Source of the DNA: Deltaproteobacteria bacterium
GTDB taxonomy: Bacteria; Desulfobacterota; Desulfobacteria; Desulfobacterales; Desulfatirhabdiaceae
Assembly: GCA_021778975.1 (NCBI GenBank)
Contig: JAJYBO010000002.1
Coordinates: 1 to 32,444, forward strand
Direction of reading: 5' to 3'
DNA length: 32,444 bases
The notes under the pieces were generated by a model, which saw only the letters and a program-made list of their open reading frames with translations, had not been told where the DNA came from and did not search any database. Made by a program: the position numbers and the translations under genes. The first letter of the stretch is position 1; every line of letters begins with the position of its first letter. This document shows, one piece after another, positions 25,378 through 32,444 of the stretch.

Positions 25378-27318
25378 ATGTTAGACAACACTCCTCAGAA
25401 TCCCCAACTGAAAACGCAGACTCCGGACAGCGACTGGTACAAACGCAGAATTATCGTTCTGGTTTGCCTGGCGGCGCCCGGGTTCATCATCCTTTTGTTA
25501 CGTTTGTTCTATCTCCAGATCGTCGAAGGGGAAAATTTCAGAAAGCTTTCGGAACATAACTGCATCCGTCTGCAAACCATTGATCCGCCAAGAGGCCTTA
25601 TTTTTGATCGAGACGGCAAGCTCATGGTGGATAACCGTCCGTCTTACGATCTCAGTATCGTGGTGCGGGATGCAAAACCCCTGGATACGACGCTTCGGCG
25701 TTTATCCCATTACACCCATACGCCGGTAGAGGCGCTGTGGGCGGAGATCGAAAAAAATCGGAATCAACCGTCGTACAAACCCGTGCCGCTGATGCAGGAT
25801 ATCGGCAGGGATATGCTGGCGGTGCTGGAGGTCAATCGCTATGAACTACCCGGTATCGTGATTGATGTACGACTGCGCAGGCTTTATGTCAACGGCCAGA
25901 GTGCGGCTCACATTCTGGGATATGTGGGAGAGATCAGCAGCGACGAGTTAAAATCTCCCCGGTATGCGGATTATAAACGGTCGGATGTTGTCGGAAAGGC
26001 CGGCGTTGAAAAGACTTTCGAGAATGTCCTCCGCGGCCAGCGCGGAGGACGACAGGTCGAAGTGAACGCCGCGGGGCAGCTTGTCCGGGTCTTGAAAACC
26101 GTTGACGCGGCGCCAGGAGACAATATCTTTCTGTCGTTCGATCTTGCCCTTCAGCAAAAGGCCGAAACGCTGATCGAGGGGGTTCAGGGGGCGGTGGTGG
26201 CGATGGATCCCAATACGGGATATGTTTTGGCGATGGCCAGTAACCCGTCGTACGACCCGAACATGTTCATCAACGGGTTCAGCCGCGACGAATGGCGAAA
26301 ACTCATTGACGATCCCTATCATCCCCTGGAAAACAAAGCGATTCAGGCCGAATATCCGCCGGCTTCCACATACAAGATCATTACGGCGATGGCGGGTCTT
26401 CAGGAGGGTGTGATCAATGACGGGACAAGACTGTTCTGTCCCGGTTTCTACAGATTTGGTGGAAGGGATTATCGCTGCTGGAAAAAAAGCGGTCATGGAT
26501 CCATCACCGTCACCAAGGCGCTGGCGGAATCTTGCGACGTATTTTTTTATCAGGTGGGGTTGCGTCTCGGTGTGGACCGTCTGGCGTTTTATGCCAAATC
26601 CGCAGGACTGGGAAGTCTGACGGGCATTCGGCTGGATCATGAATCCGCGGGGCTGGTGCCAACGTCGGCCTGGAAAAAACGCCGCTTCAAGGTACCCTGG
26701 CAAAGTGGGGAGACGCTGTCTGTGGCTATCGGGCAGGGCTATAATCTGGTGACGCCATTGCAGCTTTGCTCCATGATTGCCACTGTGGCCAATGGCGGCG
26801 TCCGGTTTGTACCCCAGATCGTGAGTAAAATCGAGGATGCTTCCGGTAATATCGTCAAAGAAGCGACGCCCGATATTGTGGGGCGTCTGCCGGTAGATCC
26901 AGACAATCTGAATCTGGTGAAAGAAGGCTTGTGGGATGTTGTTAACCAGAGGTATGGCACCGGAAAAATCGCCGCCATACCCGGCGTGGAAGTCAGTGGA
27001 AAAACCGGAACCGCCCAGGTTTTCAGCCGGAAAACCAATGAAGCGGAAAATGAAAAACGACGGGCGGAGCGGCTGAAATCCCATGCCTGGTTTGTGGCGT
27101 ATGCGCCATCGAACAATCCCAAAATAGCGGTTTCGGTGCTGGTGGAGCATGGAGAACACGGTGCGAGTGCGGCGGCGCCCATTGCCAAAGAAGTAATTCG
27201 GACCTATTTGAAAACAGGGATCGGAGATCAGGGCGCTGGAATTGGAGGACAGGGAGCGGAGGGGGTGGATCAGGGCGCCGAAACCGTGGATCAGGGGACA
27301 GGGGCTGGAGGGCAGTAA
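25378..27318 (+). CDS. mrdA: Penicillin-binding protein 2, elongation transpeptidase
   Basis: A 646-residue PBP2. Residues 24-46 are the membrane anchor. The non-catalytic pedestal begins near IDPPRGLIFDRDGK. The transpeptidase domain has S330-T-Y-K333 (PASTYKIITAM), S385-C-D387, and KTGTAQV. It cross-links lateral peptidoglycan under MreBCD. The last 30 or so residues are a Gly/Gln-rich repetitive tail (units like DQGAGIGGQGAEG, GVDQGAE) unlike the conserved domain. It follows mreD by nine bases. The usual partner rodA is not next to it; an S58 peptidase gene is. Confidence 0.96.
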   Translation: MLDNTPQNPQLKTQTPDSDWYKRRIIVLVCLAAPGFIILLLRLFYLQIVEGENFRKLSEHNCIRLQTIDPPRGLIFDRDGKLMVDNRPSYDLSIVVRDAKPLDTTLRRLSHYTHTPVEALWAEIEKNRNQPSYKPVPLMQDIGRDMLAVLEVNRYELPGIVIDVRLRRLYVNGQSAAHILGYVGEISSDELKSPRYADYKRSDVVGKAGVEKTFENVLRGQRGGRQVEVNAAGQLVRVLKTVDAAPGDNIFLSFDLALQQKAETLIEGVQGAVVAMDPNTGYVLAMASNPSYDPNMFINGFSRDEWRKLIDDPYHPLENKAIQAEYPPASTYKIITAMAGLQEGVINDGTRLFCPGFYRFGGRDYRCWKKSGHGSITVTKALAESCDVFFYQVGLRLGVDRLAFYAKSAGLGSLTGIRLDHESAGLVPTSAWKKRRFKVPWQSGETLSVAIGQGYNLVTPLQLCSMIATVANGGVRFVPQIVSKIEDASGNIVKEATPDIVGRLPVDPDNLNLVKEGLWDVVNQRYGTGKIAAIPGVEVSGKTGTAQVFSRKTNEAENEKRRAERLKSHAWFVAYAPSNNPKIAVSVLVEHGEHGASAAAPIAKEVIRTYLKTGIGDQGAGIGGQGAEGVDQGAETVDQGTGAGGQ

Positions 27319-27320
27319 CA

Positions 27321-28310
27321 ATGGAAGAAATGCCTGTGATAATACCAATAGATATTTCCGAAATCGGTGGAATCCGCATTGGACATGCCCAGGATTTGAC
27401 AGCGGCTACAGGGTGTACGGTCATTATTTGTGATGAGGGCGCCACTGCCGGGGTTGATGTTCGGGGGGGCGCTCCGGGTACGCGGGAAACCGATCTGTTG
27501 AATCCTGTCAATCTGGTGCAGCAGATTCATGCCGTTGTTCTGGCAGGCGGGAGTGCTTTCGGTCTGGATGCCGCCGGTGGTGTGATGCAATATCTCGAAG
27601 AACACCATATTGGCTTCGATGTTCAGGTGACGCGTGTTCCGATTGTCTGCGCCGCGGTGCTGTTCGATCTTACGGTTGGCGACTGGCGCGTTCGTCCGGA
27701 CAGGGAGATGGGATATATCGCCTGTATGGATGCCGGCCGCGGGGGATCCTGTCACGGCAATGTTGGGGCCGGAGCCGGGGCCAGCGTGGGAAAAATTATG
27801 GGGCCGCTGCGTTCCATGAAAAGCGGGTTTGGAAGCTGCGCCTTTCAGGTCGGAGACTTGAAAGTCGGCGCGCTGGTAGCCGTGAACTGTCTGGGAGATG
27901 TGATGAATCCGTTGACCGGAGAAAAACTGGCCGGACCACTCCAGGAAGATATGCAGACGTTGGCGGATACCGAAGACATCATGATGCGGCGCTGCGCCGA
28001 TATGCGCAATCTTTTCAGCGGCAATACCACAATTGGCGTGGTGGCGACCAATGCGTCGCTTACCAAATCTCAGGCGACCAAGCTGGCATCCATGTCACAG
28101 AATGGGTATGCCAGAACCATGCGACCTGCCCACACCATGTATGACGGGGATACGATATTTGCTGTATCGGTCGGAGGTGTGATCGCGGACCTGACGGTTG
28201 TCGGTTTTTTAGCCGCTCGCGCCATGGAGGGTGCGGTAATTACGGCGGTAAAGAGCGCCACATCGCTGTGCGGGCTTAAGTGCTGTTCGGATATCATCAA
28301 GAAATCATAA
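27321..28310 (+). CDS. P1/S58-family self-cleaving aminopeptidase (DmpA-like)
   Basis: A 329-residue N-terminal nucleophile hydrolase. The cleavage site is between N235 and T236 in GNTTIGVVATN, exposing Thr236 as catalytic residue, and the family motifs VDVRGGAPGTRE and LAGGSAFGLDAAGGVMQYLEE are intact. Relatives act on D- or L-amino-terminal residues and beta-peptides. GGAGG precedes the ATG, two bases after the mrdA stop, so it is co-transcribed. Natural substrates of this family are mostly unknown; release of D-amino acids from wall peptides would fit the neighbours (inference). Confidence 0.92.
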   Translation: MEEMPVIIPIDISEIGGIRIGHAQDLTAATGCTVIICDEGATAGVDVRGGAPGTRETDLLNPVNLVQQIHAVVLAGGSAFGLDAAGGVMQYLEEHHIGFDVQVTRVPIVCAAVLFDLTVGDWRVRPDREMGYIACMDAGRGGSCHGNVGAGAGASVGKIMGPLRSMKSGFGSCAFQVGDLKVGALVAVNCLGDVMNPLTGEKLAGPLQEDMQTLADTEDIMMRRCADMRNLFSGNTTIGVVATNASLTKSQATKLASMSQNGYARTMRPAHTMYDGDTIFAVSVGGVIADLTVVGFLAARAMEGAVITAVKSATSLCGLKCCSDIIKKS

Positions 28311-28339
28311 CCCATCTATTTCAAAGAAAGGAGATTCTT

Positions 28340-29791
28340 ATGTTCCCAAAACGAATTCAATGGATGCTGGTTGTTGTGATCGTTTGCATTATGGGTATGC
28401 CGCTTTCCTTTGCCGTGGCTTCGGAAAGCGATATTACAACGGCTCCCGCGCTGTCGGCCTCGCCATCCGCGGATTTAAGCACGGTCATTGCCAAAATTGC
28501 AAAAACCACCATACCGGCAGTGGCGCATATCGAAGTCACACAGAGTCAGGAAGTCAGCAATCCGCTGACACCATTTGAAAACGATCCGTTTTTTCACTAT
28601 TTTTTTAATACGCCCCGCCACATGCCCAAAAAATTCAAGCGAGAACTCAAAGGGCTTGGCACCGGAATGATTATGGATCCCGAAGGACATATTCTGACCA
28701 ACAATCATGTGGTTCAGGGCGCGACGGACATTGATGTTCTGCTGGCGGATGGAATGCATTACAAAGGCGCTGTCGTCGGTACGGACCCTAAAACGGATCT
28801 GGCGGTTATCAAGATCAAAGCGGACAAACCACTTCCGTATGTCACTTTTGGAGATTCGGATAAGATGGAGGTGGGGTACTGGGTGGTTGCTATCGGTCAT
28901 CCCCGCGGTTTAAACCAGACCGTCACTCAGGGGATCATCAGCGCCAAACACCGCCGCGGAATTCTGGATCCCAACAGCTATCAGGATTATCTGCAAACCG
29001 ACGCCGCCATCAATCCGGGTAACAGCGGCGGCCCCTTGTTGAACCTTCAGGGACAGGTCATTGGGGTGAACGCCGCCATCATGTCGGATTCCGGTGGGTT
29101 CGAGGGGATCGGTTTTGCCATTCCCAGCAACATGGCGGTTCATATTGCCAAATTGCTGATTGCGCATGGTAAAGTGGTACGCGGCTGGTTGGGGGTCAGC
29201 ATTCAGGATCTGACGCCGGACCTGGTGAAGGCCATGAAACTGAATATTTCCAAAGGTGCGCTCATTGCAGATATTGTTCGTGGTGGCCCTGCGGATGCCG
29301 CCGGCATTCAAAAAGGCGATGTTGTGACGCAGTATCAGGGCAGGGAAATCAGAAATGGCTCCGAGCTTCAGAATGAGGTGGCCAACACCACCATCGGTCA
29401 GGAAGTGACCATGACATTGTTGCGTAATGGCAAAACATTTGACGCGCGAGTGAAAGTTGGCGATCTCAGCGATGCCGTCAAGGTAATTGCTGCTTCTTTG
29501 AAAGATCGTTTGGGTGCGGTTGTGCGTCCTGTGACGCCGGAAGAAGCCCGGAAATACGGTTTGCAAAATGCGGAAGGCGTCGCCATTGAATCGGTGCAAA
29601 AAGATGGCAGTCTTGCCGCAGCGGGATTTGAGGTCAACGATTTAATTCTGGGCATCAACAACCAGCCTGTCAAAGATGTTCAGGGGTTTGTCAATCTGCT
29701 TGAAATGCTGAAACCGCATCAGGTCATTCAGATCATGGCGCTCGATCACAAATCTGGACAGACAGGATATGTGCGGGTAACCGTCCGGTAG
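28340..29791 (+). CDS. degQ: Periplasmic DegQ/HtrA serine protease
   Basis: A 483-residue protein with a signal peptide (about 1-28), a trypsin-like domain with H123 (TNNHVV), D153 (KTDLAV) and S229 (PGNSGGP), and two PDZ domains (about 270-360 and 380-475; GWLGVSIQDLTPD and LAAAGFEVNDLILGINNQPV). Family members are envelope quality-control proteases and chaperones. AAAGGAGA precedes ATG 28340; the longer frame runs into the previous gene. It lies 29 bases after the S58 gene, at the end of the wall cluster. DegP versus DegQ type cannot be told from sequence alone. Confidence 0.94.
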   Translation: MFPKRIQWMLVVVIVCIMGMPLSFAVASESDITTAPALSASPSADLSTVIAKIAKTTIPAVAHIEVTQSQEVSNPLTPFENDPFFHYFFNTPRHMPKKFKRELKGLGTGMIMDPEGHILTNNHVVQGATDIDVLLADGMHYKGAVVGTDPKTDLAVIKIKADKPLPYVTFGDSDKMEVGYWVVAIGHPRGLNQTVTQGIISAKHRRGILDPNSYQDYLQTDAAINPGNSGGPLLNLQGQVIGVNAAIMSDSGGFEGIGFAIPSNMAVHIAKLLIAHGKVVRGWLGVSIQDLTPDLVKAMKLNISKGALIADIVRGGPADAAGIQKGDVVTQYQGREIRNGSELQNEVANTTIGQEVTMTLLRNGKTFDARVKVGDLSDAVKVIAASLKDRLGAVVRPVTPEEARKYGLQNAEGVAIESVQKDGSLAAAGFEVNDLILGINNQPVKDVQGFVNLLEMLKPHQVIQIMALDHKSGQTGYVRVTVR

Positions 29792-29811
29792 AGGTAACCT
29801 TAGAGTGATAT

Positions 29812-29829
29812 CCTCCCTTGAGAGGGGGG
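29812..29829. repeat. Small G/C hairpin CCTCCCT-TGAG-AGGGGGG
   Basis: A stem of seven pairs including one G-T wobble, with a TGAG loop, lies just after degQ. It is followed by further G and then TACTCTTTCC. It may be part of a two-hairpin terminator with the next palindrome. Confidence 0.45.
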
Positions 29830-29844
29830 GTACTCTTTCCTATG

Positions 29845-29869
29845 ATTCCTCCCCCAGCGGGGGAGGAAT
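29845..29869. terminator. Perfect 11-bp hairpin between converging genes
   Basis: The arms ATTCCTCCCCC and GGGGGAGGAAT pair perfectly around a three-base AGC loop. It lies between degQ (plus) and the Tyr/Trp-rich protein gene (minus), which converge here, so it could stop transcription from both sides. It lacks a T-run, so strength as an intrinsic terminator is uncertain; it could instead be a dispersed hairpin repeat. Confidence 0.5.
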
Positions 29870-29919
29870 AGGGCGCCATCACCTTTGTACCTTTTCAGGA
29901 CGTAGTTTGTCATCCATTT

Positions 29920-30633
29920 TTATGGTCTTGGCTGTTGAGGGAGTTGCTGCTCCGGTCTCGGCTGTTGAACGTGCTGCTGGGGGAGTTGCTGCTCCGGTCT
30001 CGGCTGTTGAACGTGCTGCTGAGGGAGTTGTTGCTCCGGTCTCGGTTGCTGAACATGCTGCATGGGCTGCGGCGGATGGGGTTGATTGTATCGCTGCTGT
30101 ACATTAAATTTCCGTTCATATTGTTCCTGGCGTTGCTGTCTCATTTCGTGAAGCTGCCGTTCCGGTATCGGCCGATAATGCGGAATTCCCCATCTTCGTT
30201 GCTGTTCCCAGTAGCGATGTTCATGCCAGTCCCTCCAATGTCGCTCGAACCGGGTGAAAGGAATGTGTTCATAGTCCCATCGGTATCCGCACCAGTAATG
30301 CCTTCGATAATAGGTTCTCCAGTTCGGATCCACTTCAAAATAAAATCTCGGAATATTGTTGTAATACACCCAATCCCGATCGTAATACTGAGAGTAGTAC
30401 CAGTTGTTTTGCCACAGACGCCACCACCATCCGTTCCAGAAAAAAACATCCGCGGCGATTGTCGGAATAACATAAACATCACTTGTATCGGGGATAACAA
30501 TCACATCAGGGGGCGCCGCGAATACAATGGGAGGCGGCAGGGAAATTCCGATGGTGACATCCGCTCTTGCCGAGACGGTGACGATAGCAACCATGACGAC
30601 GCCAAGTATGATTCCTGACCATGCCTTTTTCAT
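29920..30633 (-). CDS. Exported Tyr/Trp-rich protein with Gln/Pro repeat tail
   Basis: A 237-residue protein. The N-terminus is a signal peptide (MKKAWSGIILGVVMVAIVTVSARA). A region very rich in Tyr, Trp and Arg follows (GWWWRLWQNNWYYSQYYDRDW, DPNWRTYYRRHYWCGYRWDYEH), then a Gln/Arg-rich linker, and a tail of 14-residue repeats HVQQPRPEQQLPQQ. Proteins of this look are widespread in Deltaproteobacteria, without a known function. AAGGAGG precedes the ATG. It follows the CoA-lyase gene by 25 bases on the same strand. Confidence 0.82.
   Translation of the reverse strand: MKKAWSGIILGVVMVAIVTVSARADVTIGISLPPPIVFAAPPDVIVIPDTSDVYVIPTIAADVFFWNGWWWRLWQNNWYYSQYYDRDWVYYNNIPRFYFEVDPNWRTYYRRHYWCGYRWDYEHIPFTRFERHWRDWHEHRYWEQQRRWGIPHYRPIPERQLHEMRQQRQEQYERKFNVQQRYNQPHPPQPMQHVQQPRPEQQLPQQHVQQPRPEQQLPQQHVQQPRPEQQLPQQPRP
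29924..30062 (-). repeat. 42-bp tandem repeat in the 3' end of the Tyr/Trp-rich protein gene
   Basis: Two full 42-base units start at 29954 and 29996. A 30-base shortened unit (29924) and a partial, diverged unit (30038) flank them. On the minus strand each unit encodes HVQQPRPEQQLPQQ. The period is a multiple of three, so copy number can change without breaking the frame. Confidence 0.95.
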
Positions 30634-30658
30634 TGCTGCCTCCTTATTCACGAAACGG

Positions 30659-31573
30659 TTATACCAGACCCAGTCGTGAGGCGTTTTCCCATAATAGTTT
30701 GGCCAATCGGACACTGGCCTGATCCACCATGCGACCATCAACAGCCACGGCTCCGAGTCCTTTTGCTACGGCATCCTGATGAGCGCTCAACACCCTGCCG
30801 GCGCGTTCGATGTCTTCTTTGGAAGGCGTAAACGCCAGGTTGACGACATCAATCTGATCGGGGTGAATGACCCATTTTCCGTCATATCCTAAAGCGCAGG
30901 CCATGGCAGCGCTTCGTCTGAGACCTTCCGAATCTTTGAAATTGCCATAAGGAGCGTCAATAGCCTGAAGATTTCGAGCTTTGGCCGCCATAGCAATACG
31001 GCTCATGACAAAATGCCATCTGTGGCCGGGATAAATTTCAGACTCTTTTTCGCCATGACCCGACAGCGAAATCAGACGAGCGCCAATAGAGGCCGAATAG
31101 TCTGCAACTCCAAACACCAGCGTGTGCATTCGATTGCTGGAGGCTGCAATTTCGGATACATATTCAAGCCCGGCGGCGGTTTCGATAGATGCTTCAATTC
31201 CGATGCGCCGGTTCCAGCGTTTGTTCAATTCAATACCGTCCAGCATTCGGCTGACAAAATGCACATCGTCCGGGGCGTTGATTTTGGGAACGACAACCGC
31301 ATCAATCACATGACCTGCGGCTTCCACCACTTCCAGAATATCCCGATAACCAAATGGCGTATCGAGACCATTCATCCGGAACAACACGGTTTTTTCCGTC
31401 CAGTTGCGAGACAACAAGGAGTGAATGATCCGACTTCGCGCATCGGTTTTGCTTTCCAGCGGAACACTGTCTTCCAGGTCGAGCATAACAGCGTCGGCAT
31501 TGGAATTTAGCGCCTTCTCGTGCATTTTTTGAATGTGTCCCGGAACGGACAATATGGTGCGTCTCAGTTTCAT
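30659..31573 (-). CDS. CitE/HpcH-type CoA-ester lyase
   Basis: A 304-residue TIM-barrel protein of the malyl-CoA lyase / citrate lyase beta family. The Mg-binding and CoA motifs are visible: RRTILSVPG, ADAVMLDLEDSVP, and IEASIETAAGL with the metal-ligand Glu, then VFGVADYSASIGAR. It probably cleaves or hydrolyses a malyl-CoA or methylmalyl-CoA type substrate, but specificity cannot be read off. AGGAG sits 11 bases before the ATG, and a good promoter lies further upstream. It may act with other acyl-CoA enzymes elsewhere; its immediate neighbours do not help. Confidence 0.88.
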   Translation of the reverse strand: MKLRRTILSVPGHIQKMHEKALNSNADAVMLDLEDSVPLESKTDARSRIIHSLLSRNWTEKTVLFRMNGLDTPFGYRDILEVVEAAGHVIDAVVVPKINAPDDVHFVSRMLDGIELNKRWNRRIGIEASIETAAGLEYVSEIAASSNRMHTLVFGVADYSASIGARLISLSGHGEKESEIYPGHRWHFVMSRIAMAAKARNLQAIDAPYGNFKDSEGLRRSAAMACALGYDGKWVIHPDQIDVVNLAFTPSKEDIERAGRVLSAHQDAVAKGLGAVAVDGRMVDQASVRLAKLLWENASRLGLV

Positions 31574-31670
31574 GGCGGCGATATCTCCTTAAGAGATTAT
31601 TTGATGGTTCTGTAACTACCCGGATGTAGAAAACAGATGGCTTGCGTCTTTTTCATCCTTTCCGCCATGG

Positions 31671-31699
31671 ACTATATACAAAAACCAGATGAATGTCAC
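31671..31699 (-). promoter_or_regulatory. Candidate sigma70 promoter for the CoA-lyase gene
   Basis: On the minus strand GTGACA (31694-31699) and TATAGT (31671-31676) are separated by exactly 17 bases, each with five of six consensus matches. The predicted leader is about 90 bases. The rest of the 427-bp gap (31574-32000) holds only repeat R5; no other gene is visible. Confidence 0.6.
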
Positions 31700-31819
31700 A
31701 ATGTTTTTTTGACTTGATATGAGTAGTTACCGTGACGTTTTTCTTGCAGGCATTGACAGTGGAGAACAAAATTTCCGCAAACATCGAGAGATAGGATATT
31801 GTGAGCAGGAAGTAACTGT

Positions 31820-31868
31820 GATGTTTTCGTAACAAGTCGTCCGAAATTCGACTTGTTATGAAAACATC
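31820..31868 (-). repeat. MITE-like element copy R5 (49 bp palindrome)
   Basis: An almost perfect 20-base inverted repeat (GATGTTTTCGTAACAAGTCG against its complement, one mismatch) surrounds a nine-base loop TCCGAAATT. The loop and inner stem equal the subterminal palindrome of R2 and R3 read on the opposite strand. Ends are GATG and CATC, and 6-bp repeats AACTGT flank it (31814-31819 and 31869-31874). It looks like a minimal version of the family. Confidence 0.8.
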
Positions 31869-32000
31869 AACTGTGATAGAAATAGAAACATATCTCAAGC
31901 AAGATGGTCTGGTTCTCAAAAATTATGTTCGAATTCCACCAGATACCGTTTGATTTGGTGGGTTATTTGTTATGAGTCGCCTGATATCTGGAGAATTCCG

Positions 32001-32381
32001 ATGCTGCATCGTGTCAGAGAAAGAAATTTCTGGCTGGTTATCACAACCGACGCTGTTCTGCTATGCTGCGCCTATTATTTGAGTTACTGGCTGCGGTTCG
32101 ATACTAACATCCCGCAACAGGAAATGACGAAGTTTTTGGACACGATCGGGTGGATCGTCGCGTTAAAGCTGGTGATTTTTATCGTCATGAACCTGTATGC
32201 AGGGATGTGGCGATATACGGGGTTACCCGATATTCTGAATATTTTGAAAGCGAATCTGCTGACACTTCTGATTATAACGCTGATTATAGGTTTTGGTGTA
32301 CAATTTCGAGGATTTTCGCGAGGAGCGATTCTCATTGACTTTATCCTTACTGTTCGCTCAACACCTCAGAGGTTTGGTTAA
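32001..32381 (+). pseudogene. Truncated polysaccharide epimerase/dehydratase (CapD/WbpM type), membrane domain only
   Basis: 126 residues match the N-terminal membrane domain of CapD/PglF/WbpM-type UDP-sugar 4,6-dehydratases: RNFWLVITTDAVLLCCAYYLSYWLRFD, YAGMWRYTGLPDILNILKA, and GFSRGAILIDFILT. These proteins normally continue for about 500 more residues with a Rossmann domain. Here the match ends near base 32350 and the frame closes as VRSTPQRFG and TAA. The start at MLHRVRER has GGAG upstream. Disruption by inserted DNA from the right is likely; a frameshift is less likely because the following sequence shows no family residues. Confidence 0.75.
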
Positions 32382-32444
32382 TTCCGCTATACCGCTGTAA
32401 ATTGTGGTATCCATGCCCAGCAGTTCCAAGATTTTGATTTGTAG
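32358..32444 (-). CDS. Open frame entering from the right edge, possible transposase C-terminus
   Basis: On the minus strand a frame without stops enters the window and ends at TGA (32358-32360), reading LQIKILELLGMDTTIYSGIA and then ELTKPLRC. It stops within a few bases of where the epimerase homology breaks, as expected for an insertion sequence that carries its transposase on the opposite strand. A second minus frame is also open here, so this call is weak. Confidence 0.3.
   Translation of the reverse strand, partial: LQIKILELLGMDTTIYSGIAELTKPLRC

Noticed and set aside
25948-27348. A 466-codon open frame on the minus strand across mrdA
   Set aside because: It lies wholly opposite a well-supported PBP2 gene, has no domain signature, and reflects GC-biased third positions.
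29935-30618. A 227-codon Leu-rich plus frame opposite the Tyr/Trp-rich gene
   Set aside because: The Leu-rich start is the complement of the Gln/Pro repeat, and the minus gene has a signal peptide and a strong ribosome site.
31653-31919. An 88-codon minus frame upstream of the truncated epimerase
   Set aside because: It runs through palindrome R5 and the CoA-lyase promoter, and shows no protein features.

Overview
The window looks like a chromosomal segment of a Gram-negative anaerobe. Gene content and style (selenocysteine synthase, a CobA-HemD fusion, BirA-BioYMN biotin uptake, mreBCD-mrdA, an outer-membrane TPR/barrel protein) suggest a Desulfobacterota, Desulfobacteraceae-like organism. 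This is inference, because no rRNA or other taxonomic marker is present. I found no tRNA, rRNA, CRISPR array or prophage.

Layout. 1-2.45 kb (minus): a FecR-domain protein running off the left edge, preceded in the same operon by a TPR protein with a C-terminal outer-membrane barrel. 2.6-8.7 kb (minus): one compact operon, selA - TPR - FmdB-type zinc ribbon - hemC - cobA/hemD - moaA, linking selenocysteine, tetrapyrrole and molybdopterin synthesis. 8.8-10.4 kb (plus): rfbB and a membrane PH-domain protein. 10.4-13.3 kb (plus): birA-bioY-bioM-bioN, with a BirA-operator-like site in front of birA. 13.6-16.1 kb (plus): Dabb protein, zinc alcohol dehydrogenase, MaoC hydratase, tag. 16.1-18.6 kb (minus): lipoprotein, coaBC, family 4 uracil-DNA glycosylase. 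18.8-20.3 kb (minus): a lone Fic-domain protein. 20.6-29.8 kb (plus): ldcA, a serine hydrolase, mreB-mreC-mreD-mrdA, an S58 peptidase and a DegQ-like protease, forming a cell-wall and envelope block. 29.9-31.6 kb (minus): a CoA-ester lyase and a Tyr/Trp-rich exported protein. 32.0-32.4 kb: a truncated sugar-nucleotide epimerase membrane domain joined to unrelated sequence.

The most striking pattern is not a gene. It is a dispersed family of short palindromic elements (five copies: 2560, 13487, 18631, 20511 and 31820). Ends read GAYG...CRTC with an inner TCGTAA(A/C)AAGTC motif, and four copies are flanked by exact 6-bp direct repeats (AAAATT, AACTAT, AAAATT, AACTGT). They behave like a MITE family with internal-deletion derivatives. 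Two inverted copies bracket the Fic gene.

A second pattern is tandem repetition at gene 3' ends: an 18-bp repeat between mreC and mreD, a Gly/Gln-rich tail on mrdA, and a 42-bp repeat in the Tyr/Trp-rich protein gene. A third is the operon logic of selA with hemC, cobA/hemD and moaA, which fits supply of cofactors to seleno-molybdo-enzymes and haem/sirohaem proteins of anaerobic respiration.
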